The translations under genes were made by a program, and so were the position numbers. Positions 34,623 to 54,322 of a stretch of 64,000 nt of DNA are shown here, in pieces. The notes under the pieces are model-generated. The model worked only from the letters and a program-made list of their open reading frames with translations, made no database searches and had not been told where the DNA came from. This stretch comes from Brachycybe producta (Eukaryota; Arthropoda; Diplopoda; Playtdesmida; Andrognathidae), in NCBI GenBank assembly GCA_036925085.1, contig JAUPFP010000032.1, positions 186,001 to 250,000 on the forward strand, read 5' to 3'. Positions within the stretch are counted from its first letter, which is position 1. Each line of letters opens with the position of its first letter.

Positions 34623-36258
34623 TATACATAGACTCTATGTACTAGTTGATTATAGCGCCCCTGTCTTCAAACATTTCAAACATTTAAAAAAGTTCTATGT
34701 TAAAAATCCTATACCTGAAACAAAAGTTTTTGCTTTTTGGCAAAAATTTTTTAATGGAGACGATGGTTTAATCTACTTTGGCTGAATTTTTTTAATTTTG
34801 TTTTAAGAAACTTTCAAGGTTGGGAAGGTTATTAAGTATAATTTATTAGTTTAGATATTGTAGAGCTTGTCTGTTTGACTGTGGGGTTAACATTGCTTCC
34901 TTCTGAATTGGTGTTCATGGGTTCAAATCTCACTGGTGTCTGTTAAAATTTACTGTTTTTAATTGTTAAAATAATCTTAAATGCAGTCATTGTTAAAATT
35001 CTTGTTCTTAAAAGGTTTATTTTTAAAGATATTAACAAGAAACAATTCTTTTTTTCTTCCATGACCCTTCTACTTTCTATTAAATGGTCAATTTGTTTTT
35101 AAAAAATTTAAAATTTACTTTTTAAGTTAAAAAGTTTAAGAAGTTAGAAATTTAGTTATTTTAAAAATACGTATACATTTACAATATTGCAATAAATTAA
35201 ATAGTTTCAGAAAATAAACAATATAAAAACAAAAAAAAAAAATTTTAGTTTCACAATTATTGTAAAACAAAAATTTAATAAATTATACTAAATCTATATA
35301 TAAATGTATTAGAACCAGGGTTTGCACAAATTACGAACTTGTTTCGGACTCATAAACATGCTCGCGATTTTTGTGTTGTTTTTTTTTTCTTAAACTTTTT
35401 AACTTAAAAAGTAAATTTTAAATTTTTTAAAAACAAATTGACCATTTAATAGAAAGTAGAAGGGTCATGGAAGAAAATAAGAATTGTTTCTTGTTAATAT
35501 CTTTAAAAATAAACTTTTTAAGAACAAGAATATTAACAATAAATGTATTTAAGATTATTTTAACAATTTAAAACATTAAAATTTAAAAGACACCACTGAC
35601 ATTTGGAACCCATAAACACTAGATCAGTAAGTAGTGATGCTAACCACACAGCCAAACTGACAGCTACATCAGCAGGTTTAATTAGGAACCACCCAACCTG
35701 GAATGTTTCCAAAAAATTCAGCCAAAGTAGATGGAGCCACCATCTCTATTAAAAAAATTTTGCCAAAAAGTAAAAACTTTTTTTGGAGGTTTAGGATGGT
35801 TTGGATTTTTAACATAGAACTTTTTTAATTAATGTTTGAAATGTTTGAAGACAGGCGGCACTATAATCAACTATTACATAGAGTCCATGTATAAGGTGTT
35901 ATGCCGTGTCCATGTTAGGTTAGGTTAGGGTTAGCGGGTTAGTGTTGGGTTAGGCTATGTTAGTGGGGGGGGGGGGGGGTTAGAGTTTAAGAGGGAAAAT
36001 TTAAAATTCGAAAAAAAAAAGCACACGTAGCTCATGTTTAAGAGAAAAACAATAGATGGCGCTAGCATCTCTATTAAAAATATTTCTTAAATTTTGGAGG
36101 GGTATTTTGGTGGGTCTAGTGATGTGCGATAGTCAAAAATAAACTATCGATAGTATTTTACAGGACCGATAGATAGTATCGATAGTCACTTCTCTATCGA
36201 TAGTACTATCCATAGTTTTCAACTTTTTTCAAGGTTGCAAATTAAAACTAGCGTTTAG

Positions 36259-36571
36259 GTAAAACTACTAAGACAGGTTGTGAGCCTAACAGGTTTTAAA
36301 TGTAGCTTTTAATTTGACTAGCGTTTGCCCATTAGAATTAGCAGAGCGCATGCGTATTACCATCTTATCGTTTTATATAGCAGCGCCATCTATTCATCAC
36401 CAATGGAAACTGCCGATGAGATGTTCACTATAGGTTAGGTTAGTTTTCCTATATAAAACGATAGGATGGTAATGCGCATGCGCTCTGCTAATTCTAATGG
36501 GCAAATGCTAGTCAAATTAAAAGCTACATTTAAAACCTGTTAGGCTCACAACCTGTCTTAGTAGTTTTACC
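36259..36571. mobile_element. Fold-back element nested in the right arm of the palindrome
   Basis: GGTAAAACTACTAAGACAGG and its complement bracket 313 bp with inner arms ATTAGCAGAGCGCATGCG and its complement. The partner position in the left arm lacks it. Confidence 0.85.
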
Positions 36572-37139
36572 AGTCCATAGACTCCATAGCATACCTATTA
36601 CAAGCCATTACACCATCACTCACTAATGTTACAATACAAAATTATACAACGCAGTTTAAGAGTGCACACGGTGCACAAGGTACGCACGTTACATTGCACA
36701 AAGTGCACAATGTGCATAAGGTACACGTTGAAGTGAACAATATGCACATTGTGCACATTGACCACGGCGTACATGGTTCACAAGGTGCACAATGTGCACA
36801 CAGTGCATATGTACAAATGACAAATTGAAATAATTATGGCGCCATCTAGCATCCACTATTTCAAATACATTATTGTTTATGTGAGAGTCACAGTGAGACA
36901 GTGTGTTGATTTTTTTAAAACTATCGATAGTTTGTAAAACTATCGATAGAACTATCGATTTCTAAACCACTCGATAGTTTGACTATCGAGTAGTTGACTA
37001 TCGCGATAGTATTCATATTCATATCGCTATCGGAACATCACTAGGTGGGTCGGAGGGAGAGGCTAGTTGTCAGTTGTCACTGTAACAAGTAGTTTTGAAC
37101 AATTTATTGAACGTGTTTGCACAATAATATTGAACGAAA

Positions 37140-37328
37140 AAATCGGGACAAACACAAGTTAGCTCCGCCCTTTTTATGACGACCGGCAACTTCTAATTGG
37201 TTTGTTGTGGTTCGACATGGAAAAGGACGGAGCATGTGATGTCAGACTACATAACCAACCAATTAGAAGTTGCGTTCGTCATAATAAGGGCGGAGCCGGG
37301 AGCCAACTTGTGTTTGTCCCGATTTCTA
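37140..37328. mobile_element. MITE family A variant
   Basis: The ends are AATCGGGACAAACACAAGTT and its near complement. The core AACTTCTAATTGG and its complement are retained. Confidence 0.82.
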
Positions 37329-37333
37329 AATGT

Positions 37334-38043
37334 TAAGCGGCAGTCACACTAGGCTGGTTTACAAGCCGCTGGTTGCTGCTGGTTATTAGCAGCAACAGCA
37401 AGCAGCAGCTGCTTTGGGTTCACACTTGTCCAGTCACTGCTGGTATTAGCAGTGCAAGGTATCCAATCACCGTTTTGCAAAAACACAAACTCTAACAACA
37501 ACCAACCCAAGCAGTGGAGTTTCAACTACCACTAGTGCCACTACTAGCAACAAAAAGTTCACAATAGATGGCAGCAGCAGGAAGGGAGTCACATGAACAG
37601 CTGGTAGCTGCTAAAGTTGGACATGTCCAACTTCACCAGCCGCTGTTAAAATCACTAGCATGCTGGCAAAAGCAGCTGCTGGTAGCAGTTCAGACTATGC
37701 TGCTAGAGCGCTACAACCAGCCAGCAGCAACCAGCGACTGGGAAACCAGCCTAGTGTGACTGCGGCATAACAACAACCAACCCAAGCAGTGGAGTTTCAA
37801 CTACCACTAGTGACACTACTAGCAACAAAAAGTTCACACTAGATGGCAGCAGCAGGAAGGGAGTCACATGACCAGCTGGTAGCTGCTAAAGTTGGACATG
37901 TCCAACTTCACCAGCCACTGTTAAAAACACTAGCCCGCTGGAGAAAGCAGCTTTTAGTAGCAGTTCAGACTATGCTGCTAGAGCGCTACAACCAGCCAGC
38001 AGCAACCAGCGGCTGGGAAACCAGCCTAGTGTGACTGCGGCAT
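37334..38043. mobile_element. GCAGCA-rich MITE with an internal 275-bp duplication
   Basis: The left end GCGGCAGTCACACTAGGCTG is the complement of the right end CAGCCTAGTGTGACTGCGGC. From 37494 the sequence repeats with an offset of exactly 275 bases (second copy from 37769), each copy ending in the same right terminus. Both copies contain a 63-codon open frame with the same reading, which I read as a by-product. A diverged fragment sits at 27245-27335. Confidence 0.85.
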
Positions 38044-38546
38044 TAGTGTCCCAAACGGGCTTCCATGTTATTTGTCGTTTCGTCATGTAGGTGGCGCAGA
38101 AATCGATTTATTTTTCTTGTAATGTTGAAGTTTGTGACCGATTGTAAGCGCCACCTACACTTCAGTACGTGTAAGTACTGCGTTTGCATGTATAGATTCT
38201 CTGGTGTAATTTTCTCGTTGCAACTTGGAAGTTCTTTTGACTTTTTTTTTTTTTTTTTCTAACAGTTTGTGATTTTGTTTATTGAAATTATGTTCAGTTA
38301 AATGGTGATTATTGTCGGTTTCGTTGTAAATTTGCTGTTTTGCGTAAGAATCAGTGGAAAAAGTCGTTCTTTTTAAGTTAGAACATTGACGTGTTTGTCG
38401 TGTCTCGCTTAAGGTGGAGATAACATGGCGGTTTGGACACGAGTAGGGGTGTATGTGAAGCCAAATGCGTTGCATTGATTATTTTCTTTTTTTTTGGACG
38501 CGTGGATCCAATAAATTTGTTTGAAATGGACATAATATGAAATATA

Positions 38547-47697
<9,151 letters not shown>

Positions 47698-48479
47698 TTA
47701 TTATCTTTTATTTAATGTTATTCGTGGGTTTGTGTTTCGACATCGTGTTAATGTGTTTCTCGGCTGCAATGTCACGAAAAAGACAAGAAAAACAACTTAG
47801 AGAATAGCCGAAGTTAGTAGCCGCTTGAGCATTCGAGGTTTATTCCCTTGACTAATTGTTAAGGTTTATGGTGTTACGATTGAACAGCCTCGAACCCCAA
47901 GGTTGCCGTAAACAGGTTACAGCGACATGCGTTTCCTCGTAGTAAATACGGGTATAATTGAAAGTGTAACAGTACGTGTTGCTTTAGTAGATAGTGTTGA
48001 CCAAGTAAACATTGCAGTGCAGAATTCGTGCACTGCAAGTAACACTCAGCGCCATCTAGTAACAAAAACCTGACGACACTTAAAAAGTAACAGAAGTGTC
48101 AATCAGACGACTAGGTTAACGGAGTTAATGATCTCGAAGACGATTTCGGAGCAGAGAAGGTGGAATCTTAATTTCAAGAGATTTGCTTTCTTGTAGCCGA
48201 TCCGTTAAGGAATAGAAGACGGTTGAGTTTTTGACGCTAGGAAATGTACGAAGCAAAGTACTGATTGACTAATGAAAGACTACGGAACTCTCTTCCTGCA
48301 AATATTTCTGTGTTAGGACGATTTCAATTTGACAATGATGTCTTAAACTTTGTCTAAATGACAATCATTTGTGATCGGGAATTATCCCGTCTGCCAGATG
48401 GCTCTCGAGCTGATTGCAGGTGTACTGAATTGAATTGAATTGAAAGCAATCGCATGTCGCACTCAAGATTAGAGTGCGA
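47698..48479. other. Region just downstream of RSPRY1
   Basis: An open frame at 47721-47807 in another frame reads GLCFDIVLMCFSAAMSRKRQ and ends in a stop. It loosely resembles the missing RING end but lacks two of the expected cysteines and any AG acceptor. The rest shows no gene and no clear polyadenylation signal. Confidence 0.4.
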
Positions 48480-48899
48480 TATGTGAAACGGTTTGTTTTT
48501 GACGGCCAATCGAAGCAGTCGATGCACGCTTACTGTGAAAAATGCAGAATAACGAAGTTCGTGCACGAACTTCGTTATTCTGCATTTTTTCACATTAAGG
48601 GCACGTGAACTGTTTCGATTTATCTTGTCAACACCAAACTGTTTCACATATCGCACTCAAATTTTGAGTGTGTTTCTAGCAAAGATGGCGGTTGAAGATG
48701 TAATGAACTTCATGCCGATTGCAGCGACATCTATACCCGATTCCGAGAACTTTCCAAACCACCCTCGTACACTACTGTACGTAGGCTTGCCACCCGTCCT
48801 CCTTTGTGGAGGACAGTCTTCCATTCGTAAGACATTCGGACCTTTCTTCCGAATGGAGTATTTATTGTCTTCCACAAAGGAGGATGGGTGGCAAGCCTA
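48480..48899. mobile_element. Families M and N side by side
   Basis: A palindrome around AACGAAGTTCGTGCACGAAC (48553-48572) is followed by family M (48640-48775) and the family N fold-back (48782-48899; CTTCCATTCG, GGTGGCAAGCCTA). The same two families occur separated in FAR intron 5. Confidence 0.7.
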
Positions 48900-50094
48900 A
48901 GTGTACCAGTGAATGTTGCTAGGTGTGCCACGCTTTTTTTTTTCATTAAAAAAAAATACTGTGCCGCAAGCAAAAAAAGTTCGGGAACCTATGTTTTAGG
49001 TCCTTTATCGTAACCTTCAAGATATCGGAATGTTTTCACACACCGAAAGTGCCTTTTTGGTTACTAGATAGGAACTGGGTGCCCAATTGGATATGGTAAC
49101 CATATTTGACATATTAGTTGCAAACCCTTGGCGAAATCAGCGGGGAAAGAAGACCTTGTTGCGTTTCACTAAAGACGGGTGACATAAAGAGTCTACCACA
49201 TTTTTATTACTAATAGCCGTGAAAGGCATAGTTGCTGTCAATGGAATATTCACCGCCTACATTTGTTGCTTTCAGTGGATTTTGTACTAACTGTGCACAC
49301 CTTTTGGAACTATGCCCCATGTGCCGGTCTACGATCGAAAAGCGTGTTGACGTCAAACCAAACTGTATCGAACTAGTGGAGGACTGAAATGTTTTTTTCG
49401 GTCACTTCTATATGTAATGCCCTATCACGAGTGCATCACTTTTCATCACGGGCTTTTAATATATATGTTCCATGGAATCACGTCCATTGTTTTCTTGCCA
49501 AGTCCTGCTTATTTTGTTAACGGGGGATCGAGAAGATGTAAACCGAGATTTTCTGACCGAGAATTTCAAGAATTCGTCGAACAAATACAAGCCAACTGAT
49601 GCTATTTTTTCTCCATCCTATCAACATTCACGTCATATAAAAAAGAAATAGATTTCGCTAAGTAAAATCACGAGCCGCGTGCTCAATTGGCGAAAGATAG
49701 CTGTAGTGATTATCGACATCACGAAACATCGTGAAGCATCGGAAAAAATTTTTTTTTAACTATTGCCAATATTCTGCTAGCACTGCCTTGGTTAACTGAT
49801 TCGGTGCCACGCATTGCATTCCAACTTCTCGCAAGTTTAAACTCATTTGCATACAACAGGGCCCAAAAATGTGTGATCAAAAAAGCCAAAATTACCGAGA
49901 GAAATCGATATTTTAAACGAAAAATGGCGAATTATACGAAACAAAAAGAAAAATGGCCTTTTTTGAGGAGGAGGATAATAATATTTAACAGTCAATTCGA
50001 TCGGATTAGCTGAAAGTCGCATTGTATAAGGTAGCAGGTGAGCTTCAGTTGATCTTCTGCTTAAGAGCCTGGATACAGTGTTCAATTCAAAATT
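48900..50094. other. Intergenic stretch with one possible gene fragment
   Basis: A 60-codon frame at 49417-49599 ends KPRFSDREFQEFVEQIQAN, which faintly recalls the start of a Myb/SANT-like domain. It lacks a continuation. Nothing else was recognised. Confidence 0.35.
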
Positions 50095-50505
50095 TCTCCG
50101 ACTGAGGCGCTGCGATCGTTTTTGGTATTAAAAATTGTTTTGAACGGTTTTTATTCAGGTATGAAGTCACGTAAAAATGAATAGAAAAATAATTGCACGT
50201 GCTAAGCTTATAAAAAGCAATCAGTCTGGAGCCAATACAGTAATGCACGTGGTAATTTTTTTAAATTGCTCTAAATCGTTTTTAACATGGAGTTAAAAAA
50301 TGTATGATTTTAAAAATTATTTAAAAATCGAAGGACCTTTTCAAAATTTCTATAAAGCGATCACTTAATAAACAATACTTTCTATTGCATTTTGCGCTTT
50401 AATCTATCTTCATTTAACGATTACGAGACTATTTCTTGAAATTTCTAGTAGCACTCGTATGTCTCATTGTCATCTGCTCAAAACAACAAGATGGAAGCTT
50501 TTAAA
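50095..50505. mobile_element. Family K copy
   Basis: It shares TTTATAAAGCGATCACTTAA-type sequence and CATCTGCTCAAAACAACAAG with the copies in RSPRY1 intron 1 and the left arm of the 4-kb palindrome. The remaining 50506-51134 shows only a short fold-back near 50655-50715 (GTTGAGTTGGATTGGCC). Confidence 0.7.
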
Positions 50506-51134
50506 TGTGATTGAAATGCTGTTAAATTTACGGCAATAATTCTCAAATTATCAGAATTCCGTTAAAGATTAAAGGTTTCTAAACCTCTTCTAACTAGTCG
50601 TCGTGCCAAATCGAGCTAATTATTTTGGAATCGATTTTAAGTAAAAAAAAAAAGTGGCTGTCAGTTGAGTTGGATTGGCCAAATCCAGCTCAACTGACAT
50701 CCACGTGGCTAGCGCATGCCCAGAACAGTCTGCCTGAACTGTCGCGTTTTTGACTTATCGTGACTAATCGACACGAAAGCTGTTTCAGACAAGTCTTGTC
50801 TGATCCGGTGTGTTGCCAAGTTTTGGGCTTTGATATGCATTTGCAAGTGAGAAAAAAAAGAGGCGAAGATCCGATTTTCGCTTTTTGGCGGAGGTCTCGT
50901 CCCTTACTCGCCGTATATTCGGTGCCCGGCTGAAATACAACATTTCCAGTATTCCGACATTAGCCTGGTTTAAACGTATCAGTGTACGTTTCTACAACAT
51001 AGGGATTACACGCACTACTTCTTTATTTTGGTATTGCTGAGGACTTAAGTGACATGTTTACCATTGCTACGAATCACATCCATCATTCGTTATTTCGTCA
51101 AAGTTTGTAAATTGTAACTTTGAAATTTATTTCG

Positions 51135-51943
51135 TTAAGAGGCTACATCGCAAAATTACTTTTAAAAAATCTCCACAAAGAGCGCTAGTATCGTTTTTCT
51201 ATTGAGCCCATAAACCCAATGTTAAATAAAAAAACGTTTAATTTTTAAAATACACACAGTCGCGCCGGCAATATGTTTATTTCTCATATTTAAAGTTGTC
51301 CAATTTTGATGGTTCAAAATGCAATGTGCACCTTAAATATATGCTGATCGAGTGATAGAATGACAGACAAATTGGTAAGCGCGGTTCTATTTTTAAAAAC
51401 TATTTCAAAATCGCGAATTTCTAACTCTTATGTTGAACTCTATTGAGTACGTGCTCGTAAGCAAAAAAAAACATCCATTAAAATGTTCGTAAAAATACTT
51501 AAAAATAATTTTAAAAAAAAACCAGCACGTGCGCCAATGTGTTGGCTTCACTGTCTTTTAATTGTGGTTTTTTAAAATTATTTTTACGTATTTTTACCAA
51601 CATTTTTAATGGATGTTATTTTCTTATTTGAGCACGTACTCAATGGAGTTTAACATAAGAGTTAGTAATTCGCGATTTTGAAATAGTTTTTAAAAATAGA
51701 ACCGTACTTACCAATTTTTTGTCATTCTATCACTCGATCAGCATATATTTAAGGTGCACATTGCCCTTTGAACTATCAAAATTGGACAACTTTAAATATG
51801 AAAAATAAACATATTGCCGCCGCGACTGCTGTATTTTAAAAATTAACGTTTCTTTAACATTGGGTCTATGGGCTCAATAGAAAAACGATGCTAGCGCTCT
51901 TTGTGGAGATTTTTCGAAGTAATTTTCCGATGTAGTCTCTTAA
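51135..51943. mobile_element. Family D fold-back, full-length
   Basis: TTAAGAGGCTACATCGCAAA on the left and CGATGTAGTCTCTTAA on the right. It is the clearest copy for a TTAA-flanked boundary. Arms of about 330 bp are retained on both sides. Confidence 0.9.
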
Positions 51944-51958
51944 TGTTTTTTTTAGTAA

Positions 51959-52168
51959 GGCTAGGCACTAACATGCAATCATCAGTTGTGCAATAATTTG
52001 GTTGTGCGAGTCTCTACCATGGGGTTTCTATGACAACGTGCACACAACGCAACTGATAATCAATTATAAAGTTGTGCAATGGCTTTGATGGTTTAGTTGC
52101 GTTGCGTGGTTTAGCCATTGGCGGATCAAACTGTTGCACAATTAATAATTGCATGTCAGCGCCTAGCC
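51959..52168. mobile_element. MITE, 210 bp
   Basis: GGCTAGGCACTAACATGCAA and its near complement (TTGCATGTCAGCGCCTAGCC) form the ends. Subterminal GTTGTGCAAT and ATTGCACAAC-like words repeat. It starts 15 bp after the family D copy. Confidence 0.85.
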
Positions 52169-52179
52169 TAATTGCCGAT

Positions 52180-52870
52180 TAACATCAAGCTGACAAAAGT
52201 GCAACATGAGTTCTGTTGTTCTCATTAATACTGTGTCCACAACTGCACAGACAAGAGTTGCAAAAATGTTGCATAATACCGAGACAAAACACAAACATTT
52301 CGATGTTTACCGATTTGCAGCCGGAACATGGAATAGTTTTGCTGCAATTTCAAGACAAAAACAAAACATTAAAGTCGCAGGAATGTTTTAGAATTGTCGC
52401 CAATTTGTCTCTCGAAACACTTGAGTTTTGGTTTTGCCAGCTTCATGTGGACTGGGCCTAAAGCCGGGTCCACATCAAGCTGACAAAAGTGCAAACTGAG
52501 TTCGTGACAAAATTACAACATATTTGTGTGACACACCACAAAACAAATTTGGTTTTTGTTTTTCTCTAGCTGTCCTTACGTAAACTACGCAACTGTTCTG
52601 TCTGAATTGATTAAAATGTTGCAAAGTACCGAGACAAAACACACAAACCTTTTGATGTTTTGTCTCGGAAACATTTCTACGACTTTTGTGTTTTCTTTTT
52701 GTTTTGTCTGCAATTTCACAAACTATTTCATTCATGGAATAGTTTGTGAAATAGCAGACAAAACAAAAAATGTCGCAGAAATGTTTCAGAATTGTTGCCA
52801 AAATGTGTCTCAAAGGATTGTTTCTATTTTTGTTTGTGTTTTGTCAGCTTCGTGTGGATCGGACAAAATA
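52180..52870. mobile_element. Family I repeat
   Basis: It shares CACATCAAGCTGACAAAAGT, TTGCATAATACCGAGACAAA and CGAAACACTTGAGTTTTGGT with 42470-43265. It contains inverted internal segments (CAAACTATTTCATTCATGGA). Bases 52871-53207 are AT-rich and featureless. Confidence 0.75.
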
Positions 52871-53207
52871 AAATAAATCGTGAGAAAATAAAACAAAAAA
52901 AATGTCGTGTAATTCATATTTTTTTATAAAAAAAAATGTTGATTTTTGTGAAGTTGAACTGTTTTTTTTAAAATAAATATTCAATGTTTAAAAATCGTTA
53001 AAATTGTATAAATTTCATAATAACTGTTGATGACTCAAAACTGTAAATTGGTGTAAAATAAATCTTAAATTATTTCAAATTATTTAATTGGTTAATTTTA
53101 TTTGCATTCAATGGTCAAATATTCTTCATTAATATTCTTTCTAATTATTTAATCACAATGGAATGGAATTGTCCAACCAGGTGGCGCCACTGAATTTGCT
53201 ATTATGA

Positions 53208-53392
53208 CAGGCAAGTTGTGTGCAGCAGTAAAATTTTGTTGGTCCCGCCCTTTTATGAGCGCCATCAATTTCTAATTGGTTTGTTACTGGGTTTAATGTC
53301 GCATGCCCCGCCCTTATCAATTTTTAATTGGTTGATATTTGGTCTGACGCTCATAAAAGGGCGGAGCCAACAAATTTTAGAAAATTTCGCGG
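53208..53392. mobile_element. MITE family B copy
   Basis: GCAGTAAAATTTTGTTGG at the left and CCAACAAATTTTAG at the right, with CGCCCTTTTATGAGCGCC and its complement inside. Confidence 0.85.
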
Positions 53393-53431
53393 AGTGCTAT
53401 TTTGATGAACAGTCCGAAAAATAGTAGAACA

Positions 53432-53612
53432 GGTGGAAGGTTAGGTTTAGTCTGCAGGGCGCAGCCCATTGTTTCTACTATTCCGATATTTGATCAACGG
53501 GAGGAATGGTCGGAACAATCAACAAATTTGATGAAATAATTCTTTAAAAACTGGGGGGAGGCTGTGCCCCACCTGCAACAAACTTTATTTAACTAAACCT
53601 AACCTTCCGATT
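53432..53612. mobile_element. Fold-back with GGAAGGTTAGGTTTA ends
   Basis: GGAAGGTTAGGTTTA at the left is matched by TAAACCTAACCTTCC at the right. Inner GGTCGGAACAATC and GATTGTTCC words are also inverted. A family E fragment follows at 53640-53710. Confidence 0.7.
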
Positions 53613-53984
53613 GTTCCTACTGTTGTTCCGACGGTCTTCAAGCGAACGTTTTTCAGGAGAAACATTACGAAAAAAAATTCAAAGTGTTTTAAAAACTGTA
53701 ATAGTTGGTGTAAAAAGAAGCGCCTCAAATTTCGACAAAGTTGGAATGGTTTCGTGACATTGAAGAAAAACGAATGTCAAGACGGTTCAAGTATTACTCC
53801 AGTTTCCAAGCGTCAAGGTTGCCTTCGTGAAGTTGAGTGAAACCTGTACCTTCATCGGCTTCTGCTGCAGCTTTTGACAGTAATTCCGAAAAGGAATAGA
53901 TCAAAGTGACAAGATTTCGACAAGTTAGTACTTGTCAAGACAAGTTTAAATACATTTTCATGAAACTATTTTGTATTTTATTTT

Positions 53985-54250
53985 GCTTTGTCTGTCTGTC
54001 TGTGTATAACGCTGCACAAACAAGGACGAAAACGTGTTTAAGCACGTCGGAATTTATTTAAATTTAAGTGAACCGTTTTTTTCTCATGGTCAAACTTCAT
54101 GTTGCGCTCTCTCGATCCAAGAACCGAAACAATGTTACGGTGCTTACAAACAAATGCAAGCGGTCAAGGCAAATTACTGCATGACAACCGGACATTCACA
54201 CACAAACTAGATGCTCCCGTCATTTATGACAGGTTACCCTGGCACTAGTT
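53985..54250. mobile_element. Family H element
   Basis: It shares TCGGAATTTATTTAAATTTA, GATCCAAGAACC and CTCCCGTCATTTATGACAGG with 60735-61310 in the oxidase gene. It ends 73 bp before the stop codon end of the MADF gene, so it probably overlaps that gene's 3' UTR. Confidence 0.65.
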
Positions 54251-54322
54251 TAAAATACTTTTTAAAGGTGTTGTCCCCGACACAGCGTGCCCAACTGTCG
54301 ATACGCAGACGGGTACATTGCA

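Larger units (their letters stand above)
32994..37044. mobile_element. About 4-kb nested fold-back element
   Basis: The left end CTAGTGATGTTCCGATAGCG is the complement of the right end at 37025-37044. The outer arms (about 32994-33385 and 36600-37044) match in reverse complement, including the ATCGATAG cluster, CACACTGTCTCACATAAACA and many GTGCAC motifs. Further nested pairs are 33960-34095 with 36117-36245, 34340-34820 with 35690-36115, and 34998-35141 with 35388-35530. The left arm also holds family K (33370-33960) and the right arm a separate 313-bp fold-back (36259-36571). No transposase was seen. Confidence 0.85.

Noticed and set aside
36640..36800. GTGCAC-rich stretch as a separate microsatellite
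   Set aside because: It has an inverted partner at 33220-33320 and is part of the arms of the 4-kb palindrome.
37568..38034. Two 63-codon paralogous small proteins
   Set aside because: They are duplicated parts of a MITE, with no codon-level evidence of selection visible.
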